Assembly (NCBI GenBank): GCA_020631735.1
Contig: CM036231.1
Span: 6,041,831 to 6,105,830 of the forward strand
DNA: 64,000 nt
Origin: Saccharum officinarum
Lineage: Eukaryota; Streptophyta; Magnoliopsida; Poales; Poaceae
Direction of reading: 5' to 3'
The notes beneath the pieces are model-generated. The model was given only the letters and a program-made list of their open reading frames with translations, was not told where the DNA came from and searched no databases. The translations under genes and the position numbers were made by a program. How positions within the stretch are numbered: position 1 is the first letter of the stretch; each line of letters starts with the position of its first letter. Shown here in pieces: positions 22,730-34,437 of this stretch.

Positions 22730-25130
22730 GTAATTGATGACAACTCTACAAAGATATGGAAATTAAGTTCTTTTGGACTTTATGCCACTTATCCAACATT
22801 TAAGCTCTATGTTAGAATTTGGATAAGCATCATAAAATCCAACTTGGTAGTGATAACTCTCCCTATATATGTGCTCAAATGGTTTGGTTTCAAGCTTGCA
22901 CATATGCATAAATATGAAATTTGTGGGAGGGTTAGCACTACTAAGTGATGCTAAGGTGTATAGAATAAACCTTTGTAGTTCGATACCATTTGATAGCTCG
23001 ATATCATTTGAAAATCACAAGTTTGCCATCATCCTTAGCATCAGGAGTAGCTAGACATCAAAAATATTAGAAACCCCGTGAGATCAACATTATAAGCAAG
23101 GTTCTAGTTTTTCATGATAAACACAAGTCTAGCTATCATCCTATGCATGCTAGTTATCATATCATCATTCAAGTTCTATAACTAGCATACAACACACAAG
23201 CATGCATATTAAATATAAAACTTATGCAATGCAAGCAAGCACATGAATATGAACATATCAAATGCAACCAAACAATGTTCATGAGCTTGCTCCCCCTACT
23301 TGTGTGCTTCTTTTATCCAAGAATTTTGATCCTTCTCATTTCTTCAATGTTGCTCCCTCTTTGTCCATCTCCATGTCCAAACTCATCTTCTCATGATATC
23401 TTTGTTCAATCTCTTCCCAAACCTCTCTCTCTTGGTGTATTGACATATCTTTACTCCAACTTCTCCCCCTTTGTCATCAATTTCCATAAAGGGTGTACAT
23501 CTCATTGATGCAAAGGTTTGCATTGGGGTAGATGGTTGAGACTTGAATATTGCGTTGTTGATGGACATCACTGCACATGTTGGAATGACATTACTTGTAT
23601 GCTGCTCTTAAGATACCACTTAGGATCTTTGACCTTGATACCATTAGGTGGGGCTCCTCCCCCTATGTCATAGCATGGGTCATTCACTTGATAATCTTGA
23701 GCTCTTGTGTGTGAGGGAACTTTCTTCATTTGATGATCACTTAAAGTTGAGGATCACTTGTGGAACCACGGTCTTGTATAAATGATATCATGTGTAGAAA
23801 TACCACGAATAAATGTGTGATACCAATTTGAAGAATCCTCTATCATGGAACCACTTGTAGGATTTGTCAATATGATCTTTTCTTGAACATTTGCTATCTT
23901 TATGAGCACCACTTATAGGATATTACTTGTAGATCATGATCTAGACACCACTTGTAAATACCAATTGAAGAAATATTTTGAGTCTAGATACCATTTAAAA
24001 CACCCTAGATATCCATTTGCATTGTTGTCTGTGCTTGTACCCATATCATTGTCATGAGCTTCTAGTATGACTTGAACTAAGTTGATTTGCCTAAGATTCT
24101 AAGTCCGGTTTGATCCAATGACAAGCTTCTTCACTTCTCATACTAAGGGTTATCTTGTCAATGTTTTACTTGTCACTTGTTAGCAATCCAAACTAGATCA
24201 AATACTTGGGTTCACTAGCTCATGAACAAATTCATACACATACCACTAGATCATTTAAACAATTCAAGCAATAGTGGTAGGCTATGAATTTAAATATTTC
24301 ATTTGTTATGCATGATCCTAGTAAGCATGTACTATATGCACTAATCGCATACGAGTAAGGGATGAAATGATCATGCACATTACAATGATACCTTTGTTAT
24401 ATTGGAGTAGAGGATAGTCACATAGATTCCAATTCATTACTCCAATAGCAATGTGAAGTCCAATTTATAAGCTTGGTGAAGACCAATCATTATAGAGAAA
24501 TCCATTCTTCACCCATATGAAATGAGAACCACTAATAATCAAGTGCATTATCTCTTGTTGTGGTTGGCTTGTTTTTTCTCTTTGATCAATGCTTGCGTGA
24601 GAGAAGTACTTATGATACCAATTTTATAACCATGACTAGCTCTCTTTTGGGTGTTGCTTGCTTTTCTTGATCAACCCTATTGATTGCTTCAATTAAGCAT
24701 CTCAAATATCCCTCCAATCCACTTACTAAATATCATCTCATGAATTTATCCAACACAAACCAATTCAAACTTGATTACTTAAGCATTTAATCCATTCAAA
24801 CATCTCATAGCAAGCAACATTGCATATATATCCAATTCAATCAACTCATATGCACCCAAGTGAAAAGATCAACAAGAGATATACCTTGGTTAGCTCATGA
24901 TCATCCAATAGCAAGCTTTTAACTTGAATATTTGCAAGCCATCAAATATATCCAATAAATCACCACAATCTTTAACATTGCACTTGTATGTTGTAGCACT
25001 TGAACTTCACTTATTTTGACTTGGCATTGGGATTGGATATGCATTGAGCTTCATAACTTGACTCAATATATGATGAACAAAATGAAACCAATTGAATCAA
25101 GCCTCCAATGCCGATGGTACCTATAAATAA
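22730..25130 (-). other. Non-coding interior of the gag-only element
   Basis: About 2.4 kb of AT-rich sequence between the gag stop and the PPT. I find no open frame with protease, integrase, RT or RNase H motifs on either strand. Words such as gataccacttgtag and ccacttgtagat recur at 23620-24000, suggesting loose internal repetition. Confidence 0.8.
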
Positions 25131-26987
25131 TCATCCACTCTTCGATGGTACCCAAACAAGTTTGGGTCCTCTCAAGTTAGGTGCAACATACTTAGGCATT
25201 GCCTTAGTATGAATAGCGGGATGTTTTGCAATAGCAATCATAGAGGTACCATTGCCATCCTTTCTAAGTATATTAGTATCATCAATTGAACTAGACTTAG
25301 AATTCTCACCTAGGGGACATGAATGTGCCATGTGTCCCCTTTTCCGGCATGAGTAGCACATTCTCTTTGCTTGAGCCTTTTCTTCCTTGCTCATATTGTG
25401 CTTCCCATTGCCTAGCCTCTCATGAGTTGCTTGAGCCTTCTTCTCAAGCTTCGTAGGACACCCCGAGGCGAAGTGTCCCATATCTCCACATTTGAAGCAC
25501 TTGATGTGAGCATGCACTTTCTTCTCATCTTGATTCTTGCTCATCATCTTGACATCTTGAATTTGCATTGGATGTCTTGCTCTTCCACCCCTTCTTGTTT
25601 TCTTCTTCTTTATCATCAAATCACTAACATCTTCATGATTGATCTTGACTTTAGCTTGGGGCTTTGCTTTTGGCTCAACTTGAGACTTCTTGGTAGGGCA
25701 ACACTTGGCAATATGTCCCACTTCATGGCATTGGTACCACATGAGTTGGGATAGCTTCTTTGCATCTTGCTTCTTCATAATCTTGCCCTTGCTATTGTTG
25801 TAGCCAATACCACTCTTATCACCATATCTTCTTTGATTGGTCATGATATGCTCAATGGCGATTTTAGAGTTGTAGCACCTCTCCAACTTGTTGCTCAAAT
25901 TCTTCACTTCACTTTTAAGCTCATTGTTCTTCTTCAAAAGGTTAGTCTCATAAGACATAGAGGTAGAACAAGCATCTAATTGTGAAGAACATGGCATATA
26001 TAATAAATCATCACAAGAGGTGGATACATGCTTCTTGCCTACATCACAAGGGTTAGTAATATGTGATTGATCATTTGACCCAAATGATGAGCTCTCACTA
26101 GATTTGGTTTCTTCATTATAAGGTTTCTTAGTGAGTAAAGCATGTTCTTGTACCAAGTTATCATAAGTAACACTAAGTTTCTCATGAGCCAATTTTAGCT
26201 CCTCATGTGAATAAGTAGTAACATAAAGTAGATGCTTTTGTTGTTCACATGTGGTCTTTAGAAAAGAGTTTTCATTTTCCAATTTACTTACTCTTTCCAT
26301 TTCCCTTTTCAAGGCTCTTGAGAGTTTATATAAAAGCTCTAAATTTGGATCATCACAATCCACAACAAAACCACCAACATGTATCTTAGTGTTACCATGT
26401 GATGATGTTGAAGAGCTTGTTGAAGCATCACTCTCATAGCCATCATCTTCACCATCAAGTGTGCATGGAGTAGAATCATTGCTTGCATCACTTGTGTCAT
26501 TATCATCATTCTTGTCAAGTGATCTTGTGGCATGATCATCATCATCATCATCACTTGACATTGAGGTGGAGCAATCCTCCACAATCACCTCGTTGTGGTC
26601 ATGCTCAACATCCTCATGTACCTCCATCACTATGTGATCATCCTTCTTGAATTTTCCATCATCCCAAATTGAGGAGCCACAATAGTGATGCTTGAGCGTC
26701 GTCCACATGCTATGTGCACTTGAGAGACCCCTCACCTTGTCAAAAATCTCATCATCTAAAGCTTTGATTAGATAAAACTTAGCTTGTGCATCAAGTGTTC
26801 GGCAATCCTTTTGAGCTTGGGTACGGTTACCACACCCATCCAAGTCATGAGAAAAGCCAACAACTATGATCCACCAAAACTTAGGGCCAAGAGCATGAAA
26901 ATGATCAAGCATGTGATTTTTCCACCGTGCATAGTGAGTGCCATCAAAAATGTGTTCCACACAATCATCTAGCCCATAAGCCGCCAT
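25131..26987 (-). CDS. Retrotransposon Gag polyprotein, 618 aa
   Basis: Structural capsid/nucleocapsid protein, probably packaging the element RNA in cytoplasmic particles. The ATG at 26987 lies about 40 bp after the PBS. Residues 1-115 resemble DUF4219/UBN2 of Copia Gags (FDGTHYARWKNHML, MWTTLKHHYCGSS). The usual rest of UBN2 is missing and replaced by a long acidic Asp/Ser-rich segment (about 120-195) and a coiled-coil-like region (about 220-370). Three zinc-knuckle positions follow at about 417, 497 and 544. The second (CFKCGDMGHFASGC) and third (CYSCRKRGHMAHSC) are intact CCHC motifs; the first has Trp instead of the first Cys and is probably dead. No stop interrupts the frame. There is no protease or pol downstream. 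Confidence 0.88.
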   Translation of the reverse strand: MAAYGLDDCVEHIFDGTHYARWKNHMLDHFHALGPKFWWIIVVGFSHDLDGCGNRTQAQKDCRTLDAQAKFYLIKALDDEIFDKVRGLSSAHSMWTTLKHHYCGSSIWDDGKFKKDDHIVMEVHEDVEHDHNEVIVEDCSTSMSSDDDDDDHATRSLDKNDDNDTSDASNDSTPCTLDGEDDGYESDASTSSSTSSHGNTKIHVGGFVVDCDDPNLELLYKLSRALKREMERVSKLENENSFLKTTCEQQKHLLYVTTYSHEELKLAHEKLSVTYDNLVQEHALLTKKPYNEETKSSESSSFGSNDQSHITNPCDVGKKHVSTSCDDLLYMPCSSQLDACSTSMSYETNLLKKNNELKSEVKNLSNKLERCYNSKIAIEHIMTNQRRYGDKSGIGYNNSKGKIMKKQDAKKLSQLMWYQCHEVGHIAKCCPTKKSQVEPKAKPQAKVKINHEDVSDLMIKKKKTRRGGRARHPMQIQDVKMMSKNQDEKKVHAHIKCFKCGDMGHFASGCPTKLEKKAQATHERLGNGKHNMSKEEKAQAKRMCYSCRKRGHMAHSCPLGENSKSSSIDDTNILRKDGNGTSMIAIAKHPAIHTKAMPKYVAPNLRGPKLVWVPSKSG

Positions 26988-27024
26988 CCTCTCGGGTCGA
27001 TAAAGACCACAAATGAGAGACCCG

Positions 27025-27036
27025 GCTCCGATACCA
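27025..27036 (-). promoter_or_regulatory. Primer binding site (initiator Met tRNA type)
   Basis: TGGTATCGGAGC on the minus strand, two bases inside the 5' LTR, differs by one base from the canonical TGGTATCAGAGC complementary to initiator Met tRNA. Confidence 0.9.
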
Positions 27037-28107
27037 ATTGAAGGGTCGAGATGGCGGACTAGAGGGGGGGTGAATAGTCCTTTCTAAAACTTAAACGCGT
27101 TGGCTAACTAAAACAAATGCGAAATTAAACTTATCGGTCTAGCCAAGACTATACCCCTCTATCTAAGTTCTCTAGCACCTTGCAAAGATCCTAATTAAGC
27201 AACTAAGGTTCTAAGCTTACCAAGAGCTCACCTAATCAATTCTAGAGCAAGGTCACACAAACCTATGCACTAGTACTTTGCCAAACGAGGGAGCTCCTAC
27301 ACAACTAGTGAAGCAAAAGCACAAAGCTTAAGCTCGCTAGCAAAGCTCAATAACAAGGCAACTAATGCCAAATTAGAGAGCGCAAAACACTTAGCTACAC
27401 AAACTAAGCAATGTGACTAACAAGGTTACACAAACCAAATTAGTCACGCAAAGGGAAGCTTCTAGCTACACAAGCAAGAAGACAACTAGCAAGCTACACA
27501 AGCACAACTAGAACAAGAGCAACTACACAAGCACAAGTATTATGAAAGTAAATACAAGCTTGTGTTGCACGAAAGCAAACCACCGAGAAGAGTAGACAAT
27601 GTTGACACGGTGATTTTCTCCTGAGGTTTACTTGGTTGCCACCAAGCTACGTCCCCGTTGTGTCGACCAACACTTCGTGGTTCGGCGGCTAATCGGTCAC
27701 ACACCGAGCCTCTCAAAAGGCACCGCAAGAACCCACCATAAAGTGTGGTAGCTCAATGACACGCTCAACTAGAGTTGCTCTTCGCGATCCCCACGGGGTG
27801 AGCACAATCCCCCTCACAAAGCTTCTCCGGAGCCTCGCACAATCTTCTTGCGAGCTTCGATGGAGCCACGAGCCACCAAGCCGTCTAGGAGGTGGCAACC
27901 TCCAAGAGTAACAAGCACCACCGGCTTGTAACACGATCACCTAGTGCCACACGATGCAATCTCTCAAAGCAACACACTAGAATCGCTCTCTCACTCGATC
28001 CGATGAACACTATAAAGCATGAGTGAGTTAGAGGGCTCCCAAGCACTACCACACAAGTCACAAAGACTATAGTGTGCTCCGCTAACGGCCAAGACCGGCC
28101 AAGGCAT

Positions 28108-28116
28108 CTATTTATA
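28108..28116 (-). promoter_or_regulatory. TATA box in the 5' LTR (likely element promoter)
   Basis: TATAAATAG on the minus strand, directly after the CCGGACGCG array (28156-28646). As this is the 5' LTR, it should drive the genomic transcript. Confidence 0.78.
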
Positions 28117-28155
28117 ACCCCACGGTCAAATAGAGCCGTTACCCCTTCACTGGGC

Positions 28156-28646
28156 AGATTTCGGGACGACCGGACGCGCCGGTCATAACTGACCGGACGT
28201 GCTCAGCCACGTCCGATCCTCCAACGGTCACTACGCCAACGGTCAAACCCTATGACCGGACGCGCTTCTCAAAACGATCGGACGCGCCGGTCCCGATGAC
28301 CGGACGCGCCCCTGGCAACGACCGGACGCGCCGATCGCACAGTACCGCGCGCGCAACGACATGACCGGACGCGCTCCTTGCGACGACCGGACGCGACAGT
28401 GCCAGTGTCCGGTTAGAGTCCAGTAAGCACCTTCAACGATCGGACGCGTCCGATCATGTGTGACCGGACGCGCCGCACGTCCGATCATCCTCTGCGAACC
28501 TCAGTTCCTTCTGGGCGCAAGACCGGACGCGCTGGTCCCGCGAGTGACCGGACGTGCCGGTTACAAACCCTAACACCCGCGTCTACGCAGTACTGACCGG
28601 ACGCGTCTGGTCATACCATGACCACGTCCGGTGCAGCGTCCGGTCA
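28156..28646. repeat. CCGGACGCG motif array in U3 (5' LTR)
   Basis: Counterpart of 21370-21860, with the same number and order of units and differences that are mostly CpG transitions. Confidence 0.9.
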
Positions 28647-29500
28647 CCTCTGTGACCTCCGTTCGCCTCCGTTTCTTTTCCGACTTCCGGCGTAGTGGAA
28701 AATAGGCATTTCAACTTCTCAAAAACACCTGAATCCCGCGCTCGTAAAGCTCGGCGGGAGGGAGAGAGGAACTCAAATCCTATCTACCGCTTAAACTTCA
28801 TCGCCTTCGTAAATATGCCAACACCAACAAGTGACCACCACCTTGTGCACGTGTGTTAGCATTTTCATAATCATTTTACCGAAGGAGTTAACCACTCAAC
28901 TTGCCATGCCACTCTATCCTAGCAACGATGCATAGTTAGATCACATGAGTGGCACTAGATGACCGATATGCAAACAAGTTTGCCCCTCTTGATAGTACGA
29001 CCATCTATCCTAAACCCGGTCATAAACTTCTCTACACACCTATGACCGGTGAAATGGAAATGCCCTAGGTTATACCTTTGCCTTGCGCATTCCACTCCAT
29101 CTCCTCCGACATTGATGCAACACATGCACCAACCAATCACCAAATGATATGATCCACTTCATATCATCACATGACCGTATTGGTTCATCGATCTTGACCT
29201 CACTTGCTCTTCACCGTTGCGTCGGTCCATCGGCGCCAAGTCTTGCTCAAGCTTCACCGCCTCGCGGTCCATTGCTCCAAAGCCTCCGACTTGCCCTTCA
29301 CACTTGCAACCGGTCCATCAAGCCAAGCCTCATCTTGATCTTCGCCACCTTGGTCACATGACTCCATGTCATGTCTCATATGCAATGAGCTCCTTCATGA
29401 CACAATCATCTGTGGACTAATTCTCTGTGTATCTCACATAAACACAATTAGTCCACCTAAGGTTGTCACTCAATTACCAAAACCAAACAAGGACCTTTCA

Positions 29501-29505
29501 TGGTG
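29501..29505. repeat. Target-site duplication TGGTG, right copy
   Basis: Matches 20248-20252 exactly. Confidence 0.92.
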
Positions 29506-29720
29506 CCCCTGCACCAGGGTGTGCATCATGGAAGAAGCACGCCAGGAGCAAGGTCCCAAGGAGAACCACCGTGAAGGAGCAGAAGAATGAACATGCAGAT
29601 GGCGACGTCGGCGACGGCGGTCCGCCCTTCAAGGGTGAGTAGGAGGCCGAGCGCCTCAGGCCCGCTGACCACCGCGCCGCCCACAGTGAGAACAATGGCC
29701 ACTGGAGGAAGGCCAGCCAT
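29501..29720 (-). pseudogene. 5' part of the membrane-protein gene interrupted by the LTR element
   Basis: The ATG at 29720 opens MAGLPPVAIVLTVGGAVV, continuing through ALGLLLTLEG and ADVAICMF in one frame. Near 29585 the homology moves to another frame (TVVLLGTLLLACFF, HPGAGAP), which runs to the insertion point and continues at 20252. Compared with the relative at 6608-7415, about 40 residues between AICxF and the next membrane segment are missing, and that deletion probably caused the frameshift. The product is a small multi-pass membrane protein of unknown role. The same gene start stands at 5043 in the left arm. It may be a captured host gene fragment beside the transposon or the host gene itself. 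Confidence 0.6.
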
Positions 29721-30063
29721 GGGGATGAATGAAGAACACAAGAACACGGTGGGCTTCGTCGTCGTTGGGTGCGACTAGGAGGAATGCCCTTACCTGGTGT
29801 GCGTGCGCCTGTACAGGTAGCGATGCACACATGTTCCTAGGGGGAAGCAGCGTGCACGCGGCCAGGGCTGGGAGGTGCATGCCAATGAATTTTGCATGCA
29901 GCCACAGCGAAACAATATTATCACGTGGACTAGAAAATACGAGAAGGGTTAACTCCGCTGTAAACTTTTTTTTTGTCAATGCACCCAAAACTTTAGACTC
30001 ATAATTTATAAACTTTGAACTATATCATGCTGCAAAATTTGTACTCATTGCTGCACAACGGGG

Positions 30064-30241
30064 CTTTAGTCCCGGTCCAAAAGGACCTCTAGTCCCGGGC
30101 TACGAGCCGAGACTAAGGTTTTAGGACTAAATGTCCCACCTTTAGTCCCGGTTCGCAGGCTCGGGACTAAAGGTGCTGCCAGGCATCGACGTGATGCAGC
30201 ACCTTTTAGTCCCGGTTGGTATTACCAACCAGGACTAAAGG
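30064..30241. repeat. TTTAGTCCCGG subterminal repeats, right arm
   Basis: Inverted counterpart of 4523-4700, at the 3' end of the minus-strand Ulp1-type ORF. Confidence 0.7.
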
Positions 30242-30510
30242 TTCTTTTTTTCTTTTTCCTTTTTCTTTCTAATTCATTATTGATTTTGGTTTTTAGTTAT
30301 ATTGTTTTCCAATTTATTCTTCGCTGCTATTATCCGTATATGTTGCACCTATACGAGAGCGTTATTATTGCACACAAATAAAGTATGAAACTACTTATAT
30401 ATATTATAGAGCTATACATATACGTACATACACATTACATTTATAATAATATACAAGTAATCAAGTGTTCGGTTGCCGGTTAATGAGTTACACAAATGTT
30501 TGCCCGCCAC

Positions 30511-33500
30511 TCAAAGCTCATACAAGTGTTCGTTCTTGTTTGGACTCTTCAAATTCAACCTAGGGTTGTGGTGGAACTCGCCGTCTTTCGGGATGACATG
30601 ATCGTTGATGAAACCTGCGATCGTCTCCTGGATTGCGACGAGTATTGTGTGCTTGAACACTTGTTCTTTCAATTCCCACTCCTTCTATTTGCATTAATTA
30701 AAGGAAAAGATATTAATATACATAAGATTTATTTAGTTTCAACAAATAAATAAGATATGAATTTACTGTATACACATGTTATTTACTTTTAGCATCTCTT
30801 TAGCAGGTGTAAATTTGCTACACCGCATGTACTCGCAAACGTAGTATCCACATAAATTGGTTCCGTACGGTTGTCTGGACACCCACTTATATAGAATAGG
30901 AGGGGGGAGTGGCACTTTCAGATCCATACGATATCTTTGTTGTAGCCAAGCCCAAGCCCTGCCCAATAAGTCGGTCGTTGATTAGGTATAGCATAGTAAA
31001 TTAAAGGAGTAGGCAATGATAATTAACAAATGATAGAACTTACCTCTGGATCATGTCTATCATGTCTTGGTACATTACCAGCTCTTTTCTCATTGAGTCC
31101 CACACATTTATAGTTTGTTCCTTGATCTTAATCTCAATGAGTATCCAGTGATACCTGCATTTGTTTATAGAGTCAACTTATATATATATATATTAATGTT
31201 GGATTGACTAAGACATGATATAACACAACACTTTACCCCATATTGTAAGGGAAGAGTATCAACTCCTTATGCCTTTTGTTATAAAAGAACCTCCAGAGGT
31301 TTTTCTCCATTTCCTTGATCTTCAGATTGAATGGATCTTTAGTCTTTGTGTCCTTGTACACGACATACGGATCGATAAAACCAATTTGATCGTCTTGTTT
31401 CAATCTGAGTTCTCTCATCATGTGTCTGCACATCGTGAGCATAGTTATTACAAATACGTACATATGTTAGAGTGGGATTATTGATTAAAAGGAAGAATCA
31501 CTTACAGACAGTAGCAGCTTATAAGAGATTTGTCAAGAGTATCCATATAGAGAAGCTAGTATACTTCACTAAACTGTACCTAGATGACGTCATCTCCATG
31601 GAAGTAGTGACGGTCTCTGACTTGGACGCCCAGATATTGTTCACTTTGATGTTGTGCACAGAATCTCAAGTAGTACTCGTGCAGCTTGTACATTTATGTA
31701 CCAAGATTTTTTACCTTTGCAGGGTCGTATAGACTCCTGCCATATACGTACTTCCTCCGCCATTCATCAATAACTTCGGCCTCTTTAATAGTTGTCAGTT
31801 CCTCCTGACCGAGAAGTTGTTCTAAGGAAAGCCCAGTCACATTCATCCACTTGGCGAGTTCATCTAAGTCCACATCATCAGGTACCGACATTTGCATCAA
31901 GTTTATGTTGGAACCATATTAATTCTCAACCACTAGTGGCGGCACTGATTGCTGCGCTTGTTGGCCGAGCTGTGCAACATCTTTCCCGGCCGCCTTCTGT
32001 TTCCTTTTGTCCTCCTTGATTTTCTTTGTGATAGTACGCTCATAGTATGATAGTGGCGGCACTAGTTTTTTACTAGCGGCACGCTTCTCGTCTTGCATAG
32101 CCTGCACCACTTGATGTAGCTTTACACGAGGATACATTAGGTATTGCTTCTCTTGCTTTGCTCGTGCATCAGCTTTGGTCTTTTCGAAGAACGCTTTCAC
32201 TTCTGCCTTGACTGAAGCATTAAGTTCTTCATCAGTCTTCTCGTATGAAAGCTTGGTCATCTTTGGGATCTTCATGACCACAACTTGTTTCTTCGGCGGA
32301 GGTGGTGGGACCAATCTCTGTGAGCCAGCGGGCCTCTTGTTTCTCGATGGACCAGCCGGTGCCGATGAGGCGGCCGTTGTCGGCATTGGCGAAGGCGGCG
32401 GCGGCGCGGTTGGAGCTTGCTGTTGTGGAGGAGATTGGGCCACTAGTGGCGTTGGAGTATGTCGTGGAGGAGATACGGCCAGCGGTGGGGATGCAACCTT
32501 GTCTTGTATGAAATCGTCATCGTCGTCGTGTCCCACGGCACTGTGGTCATGTGGTGAATGGATAGACGAACTTGGGGAGGTGCTGGATTTGGAAAAAATG
32601 AACAAGGTATATACATGAGTGAACCGTAATTAGATACAATACACAATTATTGAAAAGCAATTGCGTTCACAATCATCCACACCTAGGGTTCGGTTGTGGT
32701 GGCGGCGCCCCAGGAATAATGATGTACCGTTTCTTCTAACATATGAATGTCTTCTCCGCTTCACCTAGGGTTTTCTCCCCATCACCACCTTCGATATCTA
32801 GAGCCACATTTTCATGGCCTTTGACCACTCTATCCACTGAGACACTAGCATATCCGGGTGGTATTACGACCGAGTGGATCCTTAGTGTCTTGGTGGGGTC
32901 GATAGGAGATATAACACCGGTAGCCACCTTGACTGTGGCATTCCCCTCCGGAATATGCAGCTCACAGGATGTCAACGGAGCGGTGACGTCATCCACCGGG
33001 AAGTGCATCCCTGCGTCATCATCTTGCCTCATAGGCACCTCCATAGAAGCACAACTGCTTTTCAACTGAGCTAAGCCGGGGCTGATGTTGGCGGGCGGCT
33101 GTGACAAGCTCTAGAGGCGGGAACTTACAATTTCCTCCACAGCCTTTCTGATTTGCTCATTCATAGTGGCCTTAAGCGCTTCCTCCCGCTCTAGTGCCTT
33201 ACGAGCCACTTCACTGGTCTTCATAACAGCCTCCTCCAACTGGTGTAGCCGTTCCCTATCCTCTTCCTTCTTTCTCTGGCGGCTTCTATAAGTTTCTCTG
33301 TCCTAAGCGAAGGCATGATCCCACGACACGGAGCCATAGCCTCTCGTCCGTCCACCGTGCTCAGGGTTCCTCGGGGCGTATGTCAGCTCATCTTTATCTC
33401 TGTTCGGCTGCCACTCTCCACTTTGAGCGACGGAGCAGGCTTGATGAAATCATTCTGCTACAGCTTAGATGCGTTCCCCATACATGTCCTTTCCGGTTTC

Positions 33501-34437
33501 TAGGTCCAGGCAGCCTCCGTGAGCAAAAAACCAGTTCTTGGCGTACTCAGGCCAGTCGAGGGATTCTGGCACCAACCCCCTGTCAATTAGCTCTTACTCG
33601 GCTTTTTTCCACTTAGTAATGGCAGTAGGGTAGCCACCTGATCCCATCATATGGTGGTAGGTCTTGTGTCAGGCATTCTCTTGGTTCCTTTTTGCCCGTT
33701 GCTGACCCTCTTCCGACGTCTTGAACTGTACAAACTCATCCCAAAATAGCCGCATCTTAACAAAGTGCTTACAGTTGAAATCTGGAGTCTTGTTCTTCTT
33801 AATATAGTCGTTATATAGATTCTTCTTATAGCACTGGAATTGTGTGGCCATCTTCTTCATAGACCAATCCTGAACTCTTTCCTTCACCTGTTCATCATTT
33901 GTGTCTAGCGTGAAATGTTGCAACACGTCACCCCAAACTAGTTCCTTGTCATGGTCGGAGACATAACTGATTTTCTGGGTGTTGCTTATTTTTCTTCCAT
34001 TCACGGACATTGATCGGGATCCTATCCCGGGCAAGGTACTCTAAGTGGTTGACAAAGGCCCTTACATGGGGTCCATGTGGCTGGCCTGTTCCCTCGTCGA
34101 AATCCATGATAACCAACCGGGCCTCCATCGGCTTCTTCGGGCCTCGTACTTTTCTGCTGGTCCTCGTGGTTGTCGTTGAGACAGAGGGCTATGTAGGTAG
34201 AAACAAGACAATTAATAAAGGAATTTTTTTTAAATTTCATGTATATAAACATAGGAGGCTGCATATATTACAGACCTCACCAATATTGTCTTGGTCATTC
34301 GGGTCGACCAAGTACTGAGAACCGTCATCGATGCCCTCAGGGTTCTCATCGCCTTCACGATCGTCATAATGACCTTCTTCAGTGCTACCGCAGATCATGT
34401 TCAATAATATTTCTTCGTCTTCTCTCAGGTTGGCCAT
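30511..34437 (-). pseudogene. CACTA second ORF with Ulp1-like protease domain, inverted copy
   Basis: Coding sequence identical to 328-4253 in every exon compared, with the same frameshift near the start, the same in-frame stops and the same intact His/Asp/Gln/Cys protease set. Together with the tnp2 fragment at 39361-40985, also on the minus strand and upstream of it, this could be the second gene of a single CACTA element whose two genes are separated by the solo LTR and the hairpin region. That order (tnp2, then Ulp1 ORF) is usual in grass CACTA elements. Confidence 0.75.

Larger units (their letters stand above)
20253..29500 (-). mobile_element. Gag-only (TR-GAG-like) LTR retrotransposon, 9,248 bp, complete
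   Basis: Two LTRs of 2,462 bp each begin TGAAAGG and end CCCTTCA on the minus strand. A PBS resembling initiator-Met tRNA lies just inside the 5' LTR and a polypurine tract just before the 3' LTR. TSD TGGTG is perfect. The only long ORF is gag (25131-26987). The remaining 2.4 kb to the PPT lacks any protease, integrase, RT or RNase H. The element must therefore depend on a partner for its enzymes. By hand I counted about 40 substitutions and no indels between LTRs (about 1.6%), suggesting an insertion of roughly half a million years at a commonly used grass rate. Gag type (DUF4219/UBN2-like plus CCHC) and the Met PBS fit Copia. Confidence 0.93.
27039..29500 (-). repeat. 5' LTR of the gag-only element
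   Basis: 2,462 bp, same length as the 3' LTR. Starts TGAAAGG at 29500 and ends TTCA at 27039 on the minus strand. Most differences from the other LTR are C/T or G/A, many at CpG sites inside the motif array. Confidence 0.95.
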
